This document shows positions 20,069-31,387 of a DNA stretch of 64,000 nucleotides, in pieces. Source of the DNA: Pyropia yezoensis (lineage: Eukaryota > Rhodophyta > Bangiophyceae > Bangiales > Bangiaceae); NCBI GenBank assembly GCA_009829735.1, contig CM020618.1:37858894-37922893 (forward strand). Direction: 5' to 3'. The notes under the pieces are model-generated. The model was not told the origin of the DNA and ran no database searches. It saw only the letters and a program-made list of their open reading frames with translations. Each line of letters starts with the position of its first letter. The stretch's first letter is position 1. Made by a program: the position numbers and the translations under genes.

Positions 20069-20142
20069 CTCGCGAGACCTCGTGTATAAAATGGTCTCGC
20101 GAGAGGAAATAGTTCCAACCAATGCGCTCGTGTGATTGGTCG
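20069..20142 (+). promoter_or_regulatory. Promoter-like block: inverted CTCGCGAGACC pair around TATAAAA, plus inverted CCAAT pair
   Basis: CTCGCGAGACC (20069-20079) and GGTCTCGCGAG (20093-20103) form a perfect 11-bp inverted repeat around TCGTGTATAAAAT. The right arm contains TCTCGCGAGA, a palindrome known as a core promoter element in animals and plants. Just downstream ACCAAT and ATTGGT form a second inverted pair around a CGCTCGTGTG core. A promoter reading is inference; no coding sequence of known family starts within 500 bp on either side. Confidence 0.45.
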
Positions 20143-21039
20143 ATGAGCAAGACTGGTGCTCATGCGTTAGTCATGCTTCGAGACCGTTAGCGTGCGCCCC
20201 GACGGTCCCCGATGAGGAAGCGGAGAGCACTCTCTCGCCTTCTGGTTCCCTCTCATCGTCCTGCCCCTCCCGCCAGCCAGTGCCAAGCAACCCCTTCCAC
20301 CCTTTCCTCCCGCCTGGCACGACAGGTCCATTGTTGGCGACTTAGGTGGTGCCAGCCTCGGTGCATCCAACGTGGCTCGGGGGATGGGGGAACGGGGTAA
20401 CCAGGGAGAAGGTGCCGCCAGCCTCAACGTTAGATGAGCTGTGGTGGGCGTGCCAGGGTGAGGAAAACGCACCCCGGGCGTGTGGGCGAGGCGGGGGGAG
20501 GGGGATGATAATGGGAGGCAGACGGGAGGGAAAAAAAAAAAAGCGGAACGCGACGGTCTGCATGGCTCTTGTGGTCTAGGGCCGGGGCGCAAAAGAAAAT
20601 AGGGAAAAAAAGCGCCTGTTCTCATTTGCGCGGGGGTGCGAGAGAGGGGGTAGTCTGCATGCATTGTGCGTTGCTCCGCCGCGCCCCACACTCCCGCCAC
20701 CGATTTCCTGCACGAGACATTCTGGGATACCTTGCCTGGCTATGACATCGTCGACAAGGCACCCATGACCGCCCTCCTTTACTATAAAAAAACAATCGTG
20801 CCGACGCCGGCGATTCACCCAGCGCTGGCGGCATCACCGCCCCTAACAACCCCACCAGCAACACCGCCACCACCTACGCTTCCCATCCCGTCACATAAAT
20901 CACACCGCCCACGACCCCCCCCCCCCGCATACTGCCAACCTCTCCCCCCCTCTCCCAAACACGTGGCCGACCCCACCGTCAGAAAAAGCTCTCCGTCTCC
21001 ACCGCCACAAACGCAAGCCCCCCACTCCACAGGCAAAGC

Positions 21040-21925
21040 TACCAACACCCCCGTCGCCACGGATAACCCCGTCGCCACGGCCACCCCCGTCGCCACGGCC
21101 ACCCCCGTCGCCACGGCCACCCCCGTCGCCAACACCACGCCCGTCGCCACCGCCGTCGCCACCACCACGGCCGTCGCCACCGACGCCGCCGCCGACGCCG
21201 TCGCCCCCGCCACCCCGTCGCCACCGCCACCCCAGTCGCCCCCGCCGTCGCCTCCGCCACGGCCGTCGCCACCGCCACCCCAGTCGCCACCGCCGTCGCC
21301 TCCGCCACGGCCGTCGCCCCCGCCACCGCGTCGCCACCGCCGTCGCCACCGGCACGGCCGTCGCCCCCGCCACCGCGTCGCCTGCGCCACCCTAGTCGCT
21401 ACCATCGCCACCGCCACGGCCGTCGCCACCGACGCCCCCGCCATTGCGTCGCCTGCGCCACCCTAGTCGCTACCATCGCCACCGCCACGGCCGTCGCCAC
21501 CGACGCCGCCGCCGCCGCCGTCGCCCCCGCCACCCCGTCGCCACCGCCACCCCAGTCGCCACCGCCGTAGCCTCCGCCACGGCCGTCGCCCCCACCACCG
21601 CGTCGCCACCGCCGTCGCCACCGGCACGGCCGTCGCCCCCGCCACCGCGTCGCCACCGCCGTCGCCACCGGCACGGCCGTCGCCCCCGCCACCGCGTCGC
21701 CACCGCCGTCGCCACCGGCACGGCCGTCGCCACCGCCACGGCCGTCGCCCCCGCCACCGCGTCGCCACCGCCGCCCCAGGCGCTACCGTCGCCACCGCCA
21801 CGGCCGTCGCCACCGACGCCGCCGCGGCCACTGCCACCCCCGTCGCCACCGTCGCCACCGTCGCCGCCGTCGCCGACGCCGACCGCAGCACCGGCGACAC
21901 CCCTGGCGTGGCCACCGCGGCGGCC
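21040..21925 (+). repeat. GTCGCC-based minisatellite with higher-order repeats
   Basis: The region is built from GTCGCC and GCCACC hexamers. From 21051 an 18-bp unit (GTCGCCACGGCCACCCCC) repeats several times. Further on, longer units recur, such as CACCCTAGTCGCTACCATCG at about 21388 and 21461, and GTCGCCACCGGCACGGCC at least three times. It reads as Ala/Thr/Val or Pro/Ser on the plus strand and Gly/Arg/Trp on the other, with stops at 21466 and 21960. Coding is possible but unsupported. Confidence 0.85.
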
Positions 21926-21959
21926 GTCAAAACCCTACACACTTTCCCAAAAGCCTGAC

Positions 21960-22396
21960 TAATGAGCGTGCACACCACACCCGAAAGGAGCCCACCATCA
22001 AGCAGGACCAGTCCATTACACCGGGGCAAATTCCCGAGGCACCTGATTGGCCGAGGGGTGTGGCCCGAACAACGCTGGAGAAGAAAGAAAATAATGCTCG
22101 ATGTATCTTTTTTGTGCAACGTACCATAGCATCCCGTTTTTTCTGGAACCTTCATCGGGCGTTAGGTCGGTAAATAGGTAGGCCGCCACGGGGGTGCGCC
22201 GACGATCTGCGGCCGCTCCGCGTCGGGCGGTGCGCGTCGACAGGCGGCAAGGCTGCGGGCTTTTCTCTCTTTCTTTTCATGCCGCGTAGGTATGTGTGCG
22301 TATGGATGTGCTGTACCGCAGCGGCACGTCCACCGGGAGCGGCGGCGGAAAATCCAGCGTCGCCGCCCCCACCGCCGCCGCCGCCGCCGCCCCCAC

Positions 22397-22442
<46 letters not shown>

Positions 22443-22712
22443 TCCGCAGCGGCCGCCTGCCGGGGCAGGCGGGGTGTGGCCGCAGTGGCGGTGGAGAGAG
22501 GGGTGGGAGCGCGGCGGGGGCACGGTCCTCCGACGCGTGCGGTGCAGCGGGGGGAGGACACGACCCCCCCCCTCCTTCCCCCCCCCCCTCCCCCCCCCCC
22601 ACCGCGAGCCCTTCGTCGGGGGCATGCACACCAAAAAAGACACACACAAAAAAAAAGAACCAATTCGGCTCCCACTGTCCATCCCCCCCCCCCCCCCCAC
22701 CCGTGTCGTCCC
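21960..22712. other. Intergenic with (GCC)n tract
   Basis: It contains a short AT-richer part (22080-22150) and a GCC trinucleotide tract (about 22366-22442). This is the likely 3' flank of the minus-strand PP2C gene; no other gene is recognised. Confidence 0.45.
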
Positions 22713-24575
22713 TCACTCGCCCCCCTTGGGCATCACAAACGGCCGCGTGGAGCCATCGACGGCCACCCGCCACACCCCCCCCCCCCCCCCCCCCCTGCCA
22801 AACAGGCGGGCCACCGCCTCCCCCCAGCGCCCGCCCACTCCCCCCCCACCCCAAAGCCCCTGCCGCTCGGCGTCCACGCGGCGGCGGCGCGGCGCCCCCC
22901 CCCCCCCCCCCCCCGCCCCCCCACCCGCCCCCCCCCACCGCTCCCCCACCCCCACCACCCACCCCCACCCCCACCCCCACCCCCCTCCCCCCCCTGCGGC
23001 GGCGGCGGCGGCCCCCCCCGGCGGCGCCAGGTACACCACCACCGCACAGATATCGTCGGCCACCCCCCCCCCCGCCGCCCAGCGGGCTTCCGCGTCGGCA
23101 ACGACCGCCGCCGCCGCGTCGGCGGCCGGCCGCCCCCCCCCCGGGCGGCGGCGACGACCGCCAGCGCCGCCGCCGCCGACAGCACCGCCCACAGGCCGTC
23201 CGTTGCGAGCAGCAGCACCCCCCCCGCGGGGGGCACGGCCACGTGCACCACGTCCGGGTCCGCCACCACCCCCACCCCGCCAATGGCCGTGTCCCCCACC
23301 GACCGGCTCATGGCCGCCCCCGGCAGCGGGTGGCGGGGCAGGTACACCCGCGTCGGCCCGCGGCCCCCCGGGCACGCCAGCCGCCCGCCCGCCGCGACGA
23401 TGCGCCGCGCCTCGGCCCGGACGGCGGGGGTGTGGTCGGCCGACAGCGAGGTGGGCACCAGGTGGGGGGACCCCCTCACCGGGGGGGTGCCCAGCACCGC
23501 CCGCGAGTCCCCCGCCCACGCCACGTACAGGTCGGCGGGGGAGGGGAGGTAGGCGACGACCGCGGTGGTGCCGCTAAAGTGGTGGTCAATGCCCGCGGCG
23601 GGGGCGGTGAGTGCCGCCTCGGCGGCGGGGAAGGCAGCCGCCGCGGCCGCCGCCACCCGCGCGTGCGCGGCGGTGGTGGCGGCGGCCGCGGCGGCGGCGG
23701 GGGAGAGGGACGGCGGCGGCGCCGGCGGGTGGCCAGGGGGGGGGGCGGGGGTGGTGGCGGCGCCGCGGGGGGGGGGGGGGGGGGGGGGGGGGAGCCGAGG
23801 GACGGCGGGGGGGGGGCGCCGCCGGGCTCCCCGGCGTGGAGGGCGCGGGACAGGAACGCGGGGAGCACATCCCGGACGAGCCGCGCGGCGGCCGCCCCCG
23901 AGTGGCCGTGGCCGTCAAAGACGCCCGCGAGGAGGGGCGTGTGGGGCGGCGCCGGCGGGCCGTCGAGCCCCCGCCCGCGCAGGCCGCCGCCGCCGCCACC
24001 CCCACCACCCCCCCCCCCCCCACCCCCCCCCCCCCCGGCAGCCACCCCCCCCCCCGCCCCCTTGCCCCCCCCCCCCCCGCCGCCGCGGCGGCAGCAGCGG
24101 CGGCAGCCGCGGCGGCGGCGGTTGGCGACGTGGCCGCCGCCGCGGCGGGCGCGTACGGGGAGAGGCACACCCACGCGTCTTGGTTCTCTGCCCGCCGCGC
24201 GCGGCGGCGGGCGCCCTTGCCCGGCCGGAAGCCCGTCGCGGCTGCCCCCCCGACGCGGCCCGCCCAGGCGGTCGCCCCCGACCCCCCCGTCAGCGTCGCC
24301 AGCCGCCCCACCGCCGCGGCGCCGACGGTTGCCGAGGGGGGGAGCCACTCCCCCATCAGCGTGGCCGCGTCGGCTGCTGCCGCCGCCGCCGCGTCGGCCG
24401 CCGCCGCCGCGGCGGCCGCGTCGCCAATCGCCGCCACGCCCCCTCCCCCTCCGCCGCCCCCTCCGCCACCGCCACCGCTGGCGCCATCCCCGCGGGGGCG
24501 CGCAGCGGGGGGGAGCAGCGCCATGGCAGCCGCCCGCACGCTGCTGCTGCGGCGGGGCAGCAGGCGGCGGCCGCC

Positions 24576-24606
<31 letters not shown>

Positions 24607-26062
24607 GCCTCCCCCCCAAGGAGGTCCCCCTTGGACAACACGCGGCGGCGCCCCCCCCCCCCCCACCGGCCGCCAATGCCGGCGGCGGCGGCGGCCCCCC
24701 CCCCCCCCCCCCGGCGGCCCCCCCCCCCCCCCCCGGCGGGGGCGGAGGCCCAGGAAGGAGGCCGCCCGCGGGGGCGGCAGCGCCGCCACCCCCCCCCGCC
24801 CCGGCAGGCGGGACGCCACCGACGGCCGCGCGGCGGGCCACTGGGGCGTCTGGGTGCTGTCCCCCGAGGAGGAGGCGGAGGAGCCGCGGCTGCTGCTGCC
24901 GCTCCCCCCCCCCCCGTCGCTGTCCGTGTCGGTGCCCCCCCCCCCCCCCCCGTCCCCGCGGGCCGTTGACTCCGCCCCCGCCCCCGCCCCCCCGCCCGAC
25001 CGCGACGACGATCGCGGCGGCGGCGGGGAGCGGCCGAGCGCCCGCCCCCGCGACACGGCCGCCCAGTAGCGCGCCACGTCCACCGCCGGCAGGGACGCCT
25101 GCGTCAGCGGCGACGACGACGCGCCCGTGCCAATCGACGATGGCGCGCCGCCGCCGCCGCCGCCCCCACCCCCACCCCCACCCGCCCCCCCCTTGCCACT
25201 GCTGCCACCGCCGCCGCCGCTGTTGTTGCTGCTGCTGCCGCCGCTGTGGCCGGGGGGGGCGTCGTCCGAGTCGACCGGCGAGCCGGCGAGGAGCGACGCG
25301 TCGCCCCGCCCCTTGGGCTCCTCCAGCGACAGCCGCAGGTCGGCCGCGGCGGCGAGCGCCGCCTCCACGTCGGCGGCGGCGGGGGTGGGCAGCGCGGGGG
25401 GGGGGGCGGGGGGGGCCGCCGATGGCCGCCGCGGGGGGGGCGCCGTGGCCCGCGTCGCGGCGGCGGGGGTGGTCCCGGCCGCCGCCGCCGACGACGACGC
25501 ACCCGCCGCTGGCGGCGCTGCCCCCCCCGGCAATGCCACCGCCGCCGCCGCGGCCGCCGCGGCCGCTGCCGCCGGCACTGCCGGCACTGCCGGCACTGCC
25601 GCCGCCGCCGCCGCCAGGGCGGGGGCGCCCGCCGCTCCCGCCGCGGGCGTCGCGGTGACGGCGCGCCCCCCCCCCCCCCCCACCCCCCCCCGCCAGCCAG
25701 CCGCCAGCCGCAGGTGGTCATCCACCCCCAGGATGTGGTCGAGCCCGCCCGCCCCCGCGTCGGCAAACTGCACCGACTTGCGCCGCCGCCCCGCCGGCCG
25801 CGCCCGGGCCGCCGCCGCTGCCGCCCCCGCCGCCGCGCCCCCCCCCGACCCCGCCGCCCCTTCTCCTCCCGCTGCCGCGGCGCCGTCGCCCGCATCGGCG
25901 GCGGCGGCGGCGGCGGCCGTTGCGGCTGGGCCCGCCGCGCCGTACCGCGGCCCGGCGGCGCCGACCGCCGGGTCGGGCGGCGGCGGCCGCAGGGCGGGCG
26001 GCAGCGTGCAGTCGCCCAGGCCCCACACCCGGGGCGGCCCGGCGGCCGACCGGGGGGCATCC

Positions 26063-26097
<35 letters not shown>

Positions 26098-26757
26098 AGC
26101 GCCGCGGGGCCCGTCGAGGGTGGCCGCCCGGGGGAGGAAGGGGCGGCGCCACCAGCCGGGGGGGCGGCGGTCGCCACGGCCCGCGGCGTCTCCCCCCCCG
26201 CCCATGGCGGCTGCACCCCCACGGCGCCCGCCGCCGCTGCCGCCAAAGACGCCGCCGCCGCCGCCGCCGCTGACCCCCACCGCCGCCGTCACGTCACTGT
26301 CCCGACGGCCGGCGCTGCTGCCCGCCCCCACCGCCGCTGCTACCGCCGCCGATGCGGCCGTCACGTCGCTGCCGCGGCGGCCACCACCACCACCACCGCC
26401 ACCACCGCCACTGGCGGATGGGTAGAGGGAGAGGAGGCTGGTCGCCCGACGCAGCGGCGGTCGCCCCGACGCGCGCAGCGACGCTGCCGCCGCGACGCCG
26501 CCTCCCCCCCCGCGGGGGAGGGAGACGGGGCGGGGCCGCCGGCCACCCGCCGGGGGGTTGGCAGCGGCAGCAGCAGCTGCCGCCGACGGGGCGCCGCCGC
26601 CGCCGCCCTTGGCCACCACCCCCACCGCCGACGCCGTTGCCGCCGGTGGCCCCGCCACCGCCGCCGCCGCCGCCGGTACTTTCCGGCCCGCCGACCGCGG
26701 CGACAGCGGCCGCGGCGGCGGCGGGCGCGGGCGGCACACCCCCGTCGGCGCCGCCAT
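22713..26757 (-). CDS. PP2C-type Ser/Thr phosphatase with very long low-complexity N-terminus; frame broken at G/C runs
   Basis: PP2C (PPM) enzymes are Mg/Mn-dependent protein phosphatases. The motifs occur in order on the minus strand but in different frames: ENQDAWV (about 24180), GVFDGHGHSG (about 23915), SGTTAVVAYL, LYVAWAGDSRAVLG and LSADHTP (23400-23580), MSRSVGDTAIGG, LLLATDGLWAVLS (about 23200) and DDICAVVVYL (about 23050). Metal-binding Asp in NQDA, DGHG, TDG and DD are all present. Frame changes fall in 24651-24734 (C runs of 14, 18 and 17), about 24003-24080, about 23770-23815 and 23135-23145, all homopolymers. The start (26757, ACGATGGCG) precedes about 700 residues rich in Ala, Gly and Ser with acidic/serine patches (SLEEPKGRGDASLLAGSPVD). 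The 3' end is uncertain; 22713 is the stop of the last frame. As written the gene cannot be translated continuously; assembly error is likelier than a pseudogene because every motif is intact. Confidence 0.83.
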
Positions 26758-29700
26758 CGTCCCGGCGCGCGCGGGACGGAGCGGAACAGCCGCCCCCCCC
26801 CCCACGGACGCACGGGGAGTGCTGCTGCGCGTGCCAGTCACACACCCCCCGCACGCCCGCGTGGGGCGTTGTCAGCGGCGATCGGCAGAGAGGATGGCGG
26901 CGGAGGCGGGGGGGGGGTGTGGGCGCGTGGGTGGGTGGGTGGGTGGGTGGGCGGGGTGGGCGTGGGCGCGGCGGGCGGGGTGGGAGCGGCCGGCCGGCAG
27001 AGGCACCCCCGCGTTGAAACGTCAGTGGCCTCTTGACGGTGCGCGTGGCGGCGGCGCGCCCGCGCGCTCGCTCGCACCGACGGTCACGAGAGGGGGGGGG
27101 GGGGGGGTGCGCGGTCACGGCGTGGGGTCCACGCAGGGGCGAGGCGAGCGGGTATCCCCACCCGTACACGGACAAACGGGGGTGCCCCCGCTGAGGGAGG
27201 GGAGGAGGGGGGGGGGGGGTTGGTGGTCGGCGGGGCGGGCAGGTTGATGGCGCCGTGGGTGGGTGGGTGGTCGGTGCTGACGACGGCGCCGGGCCGCAGC
27301 CGTTGGAGGCGCTCCCGACGGGCGCTGCTGCTGTTGCGGCCGCGAGGCCGGGGGCGGGCGGCCACGGCCGCGCGCGCGGCCGCGCGGCGACGGCGTGGCG
27401 CCGCGGCCGCCGCGGTCAGCGGCGGTAGCAGAGGCGCGACGGACCACGCGCCACGAACCGCGGCGGCGGCGGCGGCTGTCAGGGGGAGGGAGGGGGGCAG
27501 GCAGCTCAGGCGGCAGCGGCGGATGCAGCGCGCGCGCGGTGTGGTCGGGATGGCGTGACACAACCAAAAAAAAAACGACACCCCCCCCCCCCCCCCCCCC
27601 CCCCGTCGTTCAGTGAGAGGGGCGAGGCGGGTGCCAGCAGAGAGGGACGGGGATGAAGTGGCAGTGGTGGGGGGGGGGGGGGTGGGGTGGTGGTGGTGGT
27701 GGGTGGGTGGACGGCAGCAGGAGGGAGGGGGGCGGGGCGGGGGAGGGAACGGTGCTTTCCCGTGGGGTGGGGGCCGTGACACGGCCAGACGGCGGCCAGT
27801 GGTCAGAGACCAGACCACTGGTCTCTCTCCCACAACAGACCGACACCGGGCGGGGGTGTGGGCGGGGCCGCGGCGGGCGGCCGCAGGGGGAGCGCCTGTG
27901 GGACCCGCCGTGCGGGTGCACGCAGCGTGCGCGCACGCACGCGAGGGCGCGCGTCCCTCCCCTCCCGCCCCCCCCCCCCCCCCCCCCCCCCCCCCCCACG
28001 CCTCGTCCGCCCCCCCCCACCCCCCCCCCCAGCCCACCCGCCCACCGGCGGGCGACAGACGCCTCTGGCCACCAAAGGGGCTGGGGACCCGGGCGGCCAC
28101 GTAGGGCACCTGCCGTGGCCGACCGTCCCTGACCGTGGCCAGCCGCCGGAGGGTGGGAAAAAAAAAAAGAGGGGGGGGCGCCGCGCGGGGGAAGGGGGGG
28201 GGGGGGGGGGGGGGGGGTGGTGGAGGTGGCACAGGGCGGCGGGGGGGGGTGTGTGCGGGCAGGGGGGTGCCCGGGAAGGGACCGACCGACCGACCGCCGT
28301 CGGCGCGCGGTGGGCGGTGGGGGTGGTGGCGCCGACGGTGGTGGCGGCGGGGGCGGCGGCGTCGGCGGCTGGCGGCGGCGGCGGCTGGCGGCGGCGGCGG
28401 CTGGCGGCGGGCGGACAGGCGGGCGCACCCCCCCTCCTCCCTGCCCAGCACGCACGCCGCCTGACCGACGGTGCGGCCGTGCGCGCGGGCGCGCGGGCAG
28501 GCGGGGGGAGAGGGGCGGGGCGGGGCGGAGGTGGGGGCGGGCGGGCACGTCGTCGGCCGCCGCGGCTGCCGCCACGGCCCCAAAAGCCGCGGGGTCCCCC
28601 AGCCCCGTCTGTCTGTCTGTCGACGACGACGCGCAGGTACGGGTGGGGGGGGGGAGGAGGGAGCGGGGGGGGCCTGCGCGTGTGTGGCGCAGTAGGTACA
28701 GGTAGCCGCGCGGGTGGTCGAGCTGGTCGCGGGTGTGTGGGGTGGGAAGAGCGGGGGGGGGGGGGGCGAGGAGGGGTGGACGGGGGGGGGGGGGGGGGGG
28801 GGGGTGGGAGGCGAGCTTAGGCAGCAGAAGCAGCAGCGGCGACAGACACGCGCGCGGGCGTCGTGGGTGGGGGGGGGGGGGGGGGGGGGTGGAGGACCCT
28901 GCAGTGTCAGACGGCGGCTGGGGGAGGCGGGGCACGTGGCGGTGGGGTGGAGTGGCAACGGCGGGGGGGGTCTGGGCAGGGGGGGGGGGCCGCCCGCGCC
29001 GTCGTGGCGCGCGTGGGGTGTGTGCGCGCGCGGTGGTCGACGCCGACGGCCGACCCGTCCAGGCAGTACTGGGCGGGGGTGTGGTACGGTACACACAACC
29101 CCCACCCCCCCCCCTCCCACACCCTGCGCATCGTGTGGATTGGGGTTTTGACTGCCCACACTGGCGGGGGGGGGGGGGGGTGGGGTGGGGGAGGGGTGGG
29201 CAGTTGGGGCCCCCCCCCCCCCCCCCCCCCCCCCTTTTTCTCCTTTCCCCCCCGGACAGGCGGCCACCCATCACCACACGACCACTCCCCAGGGGGGGTG
29301 TCGCCCGTCAGGAGCAACGCGGCCGGTTCAACCTCCCCCCCCCCCCGCCGCCGCCACCCTCTCTAAGACCCCCGCTGTGCACACTCGCGCTCCGCTCCCA
29401 ATGGCGCACGCACGCGGCCGCGCGCGCGCGCGAGGGAGGCGGACGGGTGCCGCCTACGTGGCGTGGGGGGAGGCGGTGGGACTGCCACGAGGCCACGACG
29501 GTCGTCGTTGGCGAGGACCCCCCACGCCTCGCCTCTGTGCACCGCGCCCCAAGCTCCCGCCCACACTCCCCACACACAAAGGGGCACACACCATAGGATA
29601 GTGTAGGTAGGCCGTGCGAGACAAGAGGTGGAAAGGGAATGGCAGGGCGGTGGTGGTGTTGCGGTGGAGGGGGAGCGCACGCCGTGCGGCAGCAGACGGC

Positions 29701-31387
29701 AGTCACACGTTGTGCCGTCTGTTGGGGCGGCGGTGGGTGTGGGGATCGTCACGGCCGCGCTCGGCGGGTGGGTGTGTGGGCAACGGGGCCGCTGTGAGGG
29801 GGGACAGGGACTTGGGGTGGCCCCCCCCGGGGGAAGGTCGTGCCGCGTAGGGAAGGAGGAGTGGACCGACCCTCTTTTACGCCCGGGTGGCCTCGGCGGG
29901 TGTGAGACCCGGCAGAGCCCCACCCAACGCGCCACCGTTGGGGCCACTCCCCCACCACTTCGGCCCGGAGGCTCCGAGGGAGGCTTTGTTGCCTCTTTCT
30001 TTTTTTTTTTCTCCGACACCGGCTGTGTCGAGGGGCTCTCCACAGACCAACCTCGATAGACGGTGGGGGGGGGGGGCTCGGAGAAGGCCTGTGCCCGACG
30101 CGGGATTCCAGGCGTGGGCGCATGGACCGGCCCGGGCAGGTCCCTGTGGCTCGTGGTGGGGGGGGGGGGGGGGGGGGGGGGGCCACTCGCGGAACGGTGC
30201 GTGAATGGCCGCCGTTTGCTGCGGCACACGACGACACGGTGCGAGAATCTGTCGCCCATCTGGCGGTTCCAGAGGGACTGCCGGATGCTCCACCGCGTCG
30301 TCAACACGACTGTATGGGCCCCGCTCTCGGGCAGCCTCCCAATCTGGACGGGCGCGCCACTCAGCGTGGCAGCGTTTTGGGCGCTGGAAGCTTGATCCCC
30401 GTGGTGGCAGTACAAGGCTCACGGTGAATTCTGACAAGTCAATTACCTAACAATTTCCCTCATGAACTTTTCACGCGACCTATTGTGGTGAATCCCGTCC
30501 CCATTTTTCATCTTACAATTGGGGAAGCGCCCCTGCCACACCCACCGCTCGGGTCTCTCTTCCATCGTGGGGTAACCGACCCACAACCCCCACCCCCCAC
30601 TCAACGGTCAAGGTCTTTGGAAGGCGCTATGGAATTGGCCTCTGGGCTTGTGCTCCATCGTAAGCGCCCAGCGTGCCTGGCGGCGCCACGCCCCCCCTCC
30701 CCCCCCCTCCCGTGTGTGCCCCGCTGGCGGCGGGATCTGCCATGAACCGCCATGTGCGTTTCCTCAAACGCCGCCTGGCCTCTAGCGCGGGGTGTGCTGC
30801 CGCGCCTGGCAGCCCGGCGGAGCGGGCCTCGGTGACCCACGGGGGCGGGGCGCGTCTGACCAGAGCCTGTTTTGCACGTCCCGAGCCTGGCACAAACCCG
30901 CAGGGTCCCGCGCGGCACCGCATTTTGTTCTGTGTAGTACGTGTATTTATTGTACATACAAGGGTGGGGGTGTGTGGGTGGTGGGGCGGGTGGTGGGTGT
31001 CCCACGCCCGCGACGCGACGCCGCCGACACCGCTCCCGTGCTCCCATCAGCCGCCGGCCGTGACCGTGAGCGTGCGTGCAGTACCCACACCCGTGCGAGG
31101 CGTGTCGCGCACGGGCGCGTGCCACACGGGAGCTCGGCGCTCGTTACCCGCACTCTAGGCTCGTCGTCGTGTCTTGCTGCCTGCTTCGCGGCCCGCTGTC
31201 CCCCCGTCCCCTCGCGCGGTTCCACCCCCGTCTGTCACAGCCCGTACCCTCCCTCTTTCATTTTGACTCCATCTCTTTCCCGTTCCCCTCCCCCGTGCCC
31301 TTTCCCGCCCCTCCTCTCCCTTCACGTCCCCAGTCCCCTCTTCTTCCCCCTCGGCCACGCGGAGCTCTGTGCATGCGCACGGCCGCC
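26758..31387. other. 4.6-kb region rich in G/C homopolymers, no gene recognised
   Basis: Notable runs include C24 at 27581-27604 next to A10 at 27566-27575, and G runs near 28194-28217, 28790-28803, 28870-28889 and 30158-30181. Long open frames exist on both strands (for example minus 27084-29267) but read as Pro/Arg/His or Gly/Arg low complexity. The 400 bp before 31388 are pyrimidine-rich (TCCCTCTTTC-type), consistent with the 5' UTR or promoter of the downstream kinase. Confidence 0.4.
27796..27826. other. Two overlapping, mutually exclusive 9-bp hairpins
   Basis: CCAGTGGTC (27796-27804) pairs with GACCACTGG (27813-27821). AGAGACCAG (27805-27813) pairs with CTGGTCTCT (27818-27826). The two stems share bases, so only one can form at a time. 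Confidence 0.55.

Noticed and set aside
21040..21925. CRISPR-like or telomeric array
   Set aside because: Units are continuous short hexamers without unique spacers, and the motif is not telomeric.
22292..25069. Very long plus-strand frame opposite the PP2C gene
   Set aside because: Composition is Pro/Arg low complexity and it lies antisense to clear PP2C motifs.
25246..27036. Long plus-strand Arg/Gly-rich frame
   Set aside because: Antisense to the PP2C N-terminal region; no domain.
27084..29267. 727-codon minus-strand frame
   Set aside because: Pro/Arg/His-rich with many homopolymers, no motif, and equally open frames on the other strand.
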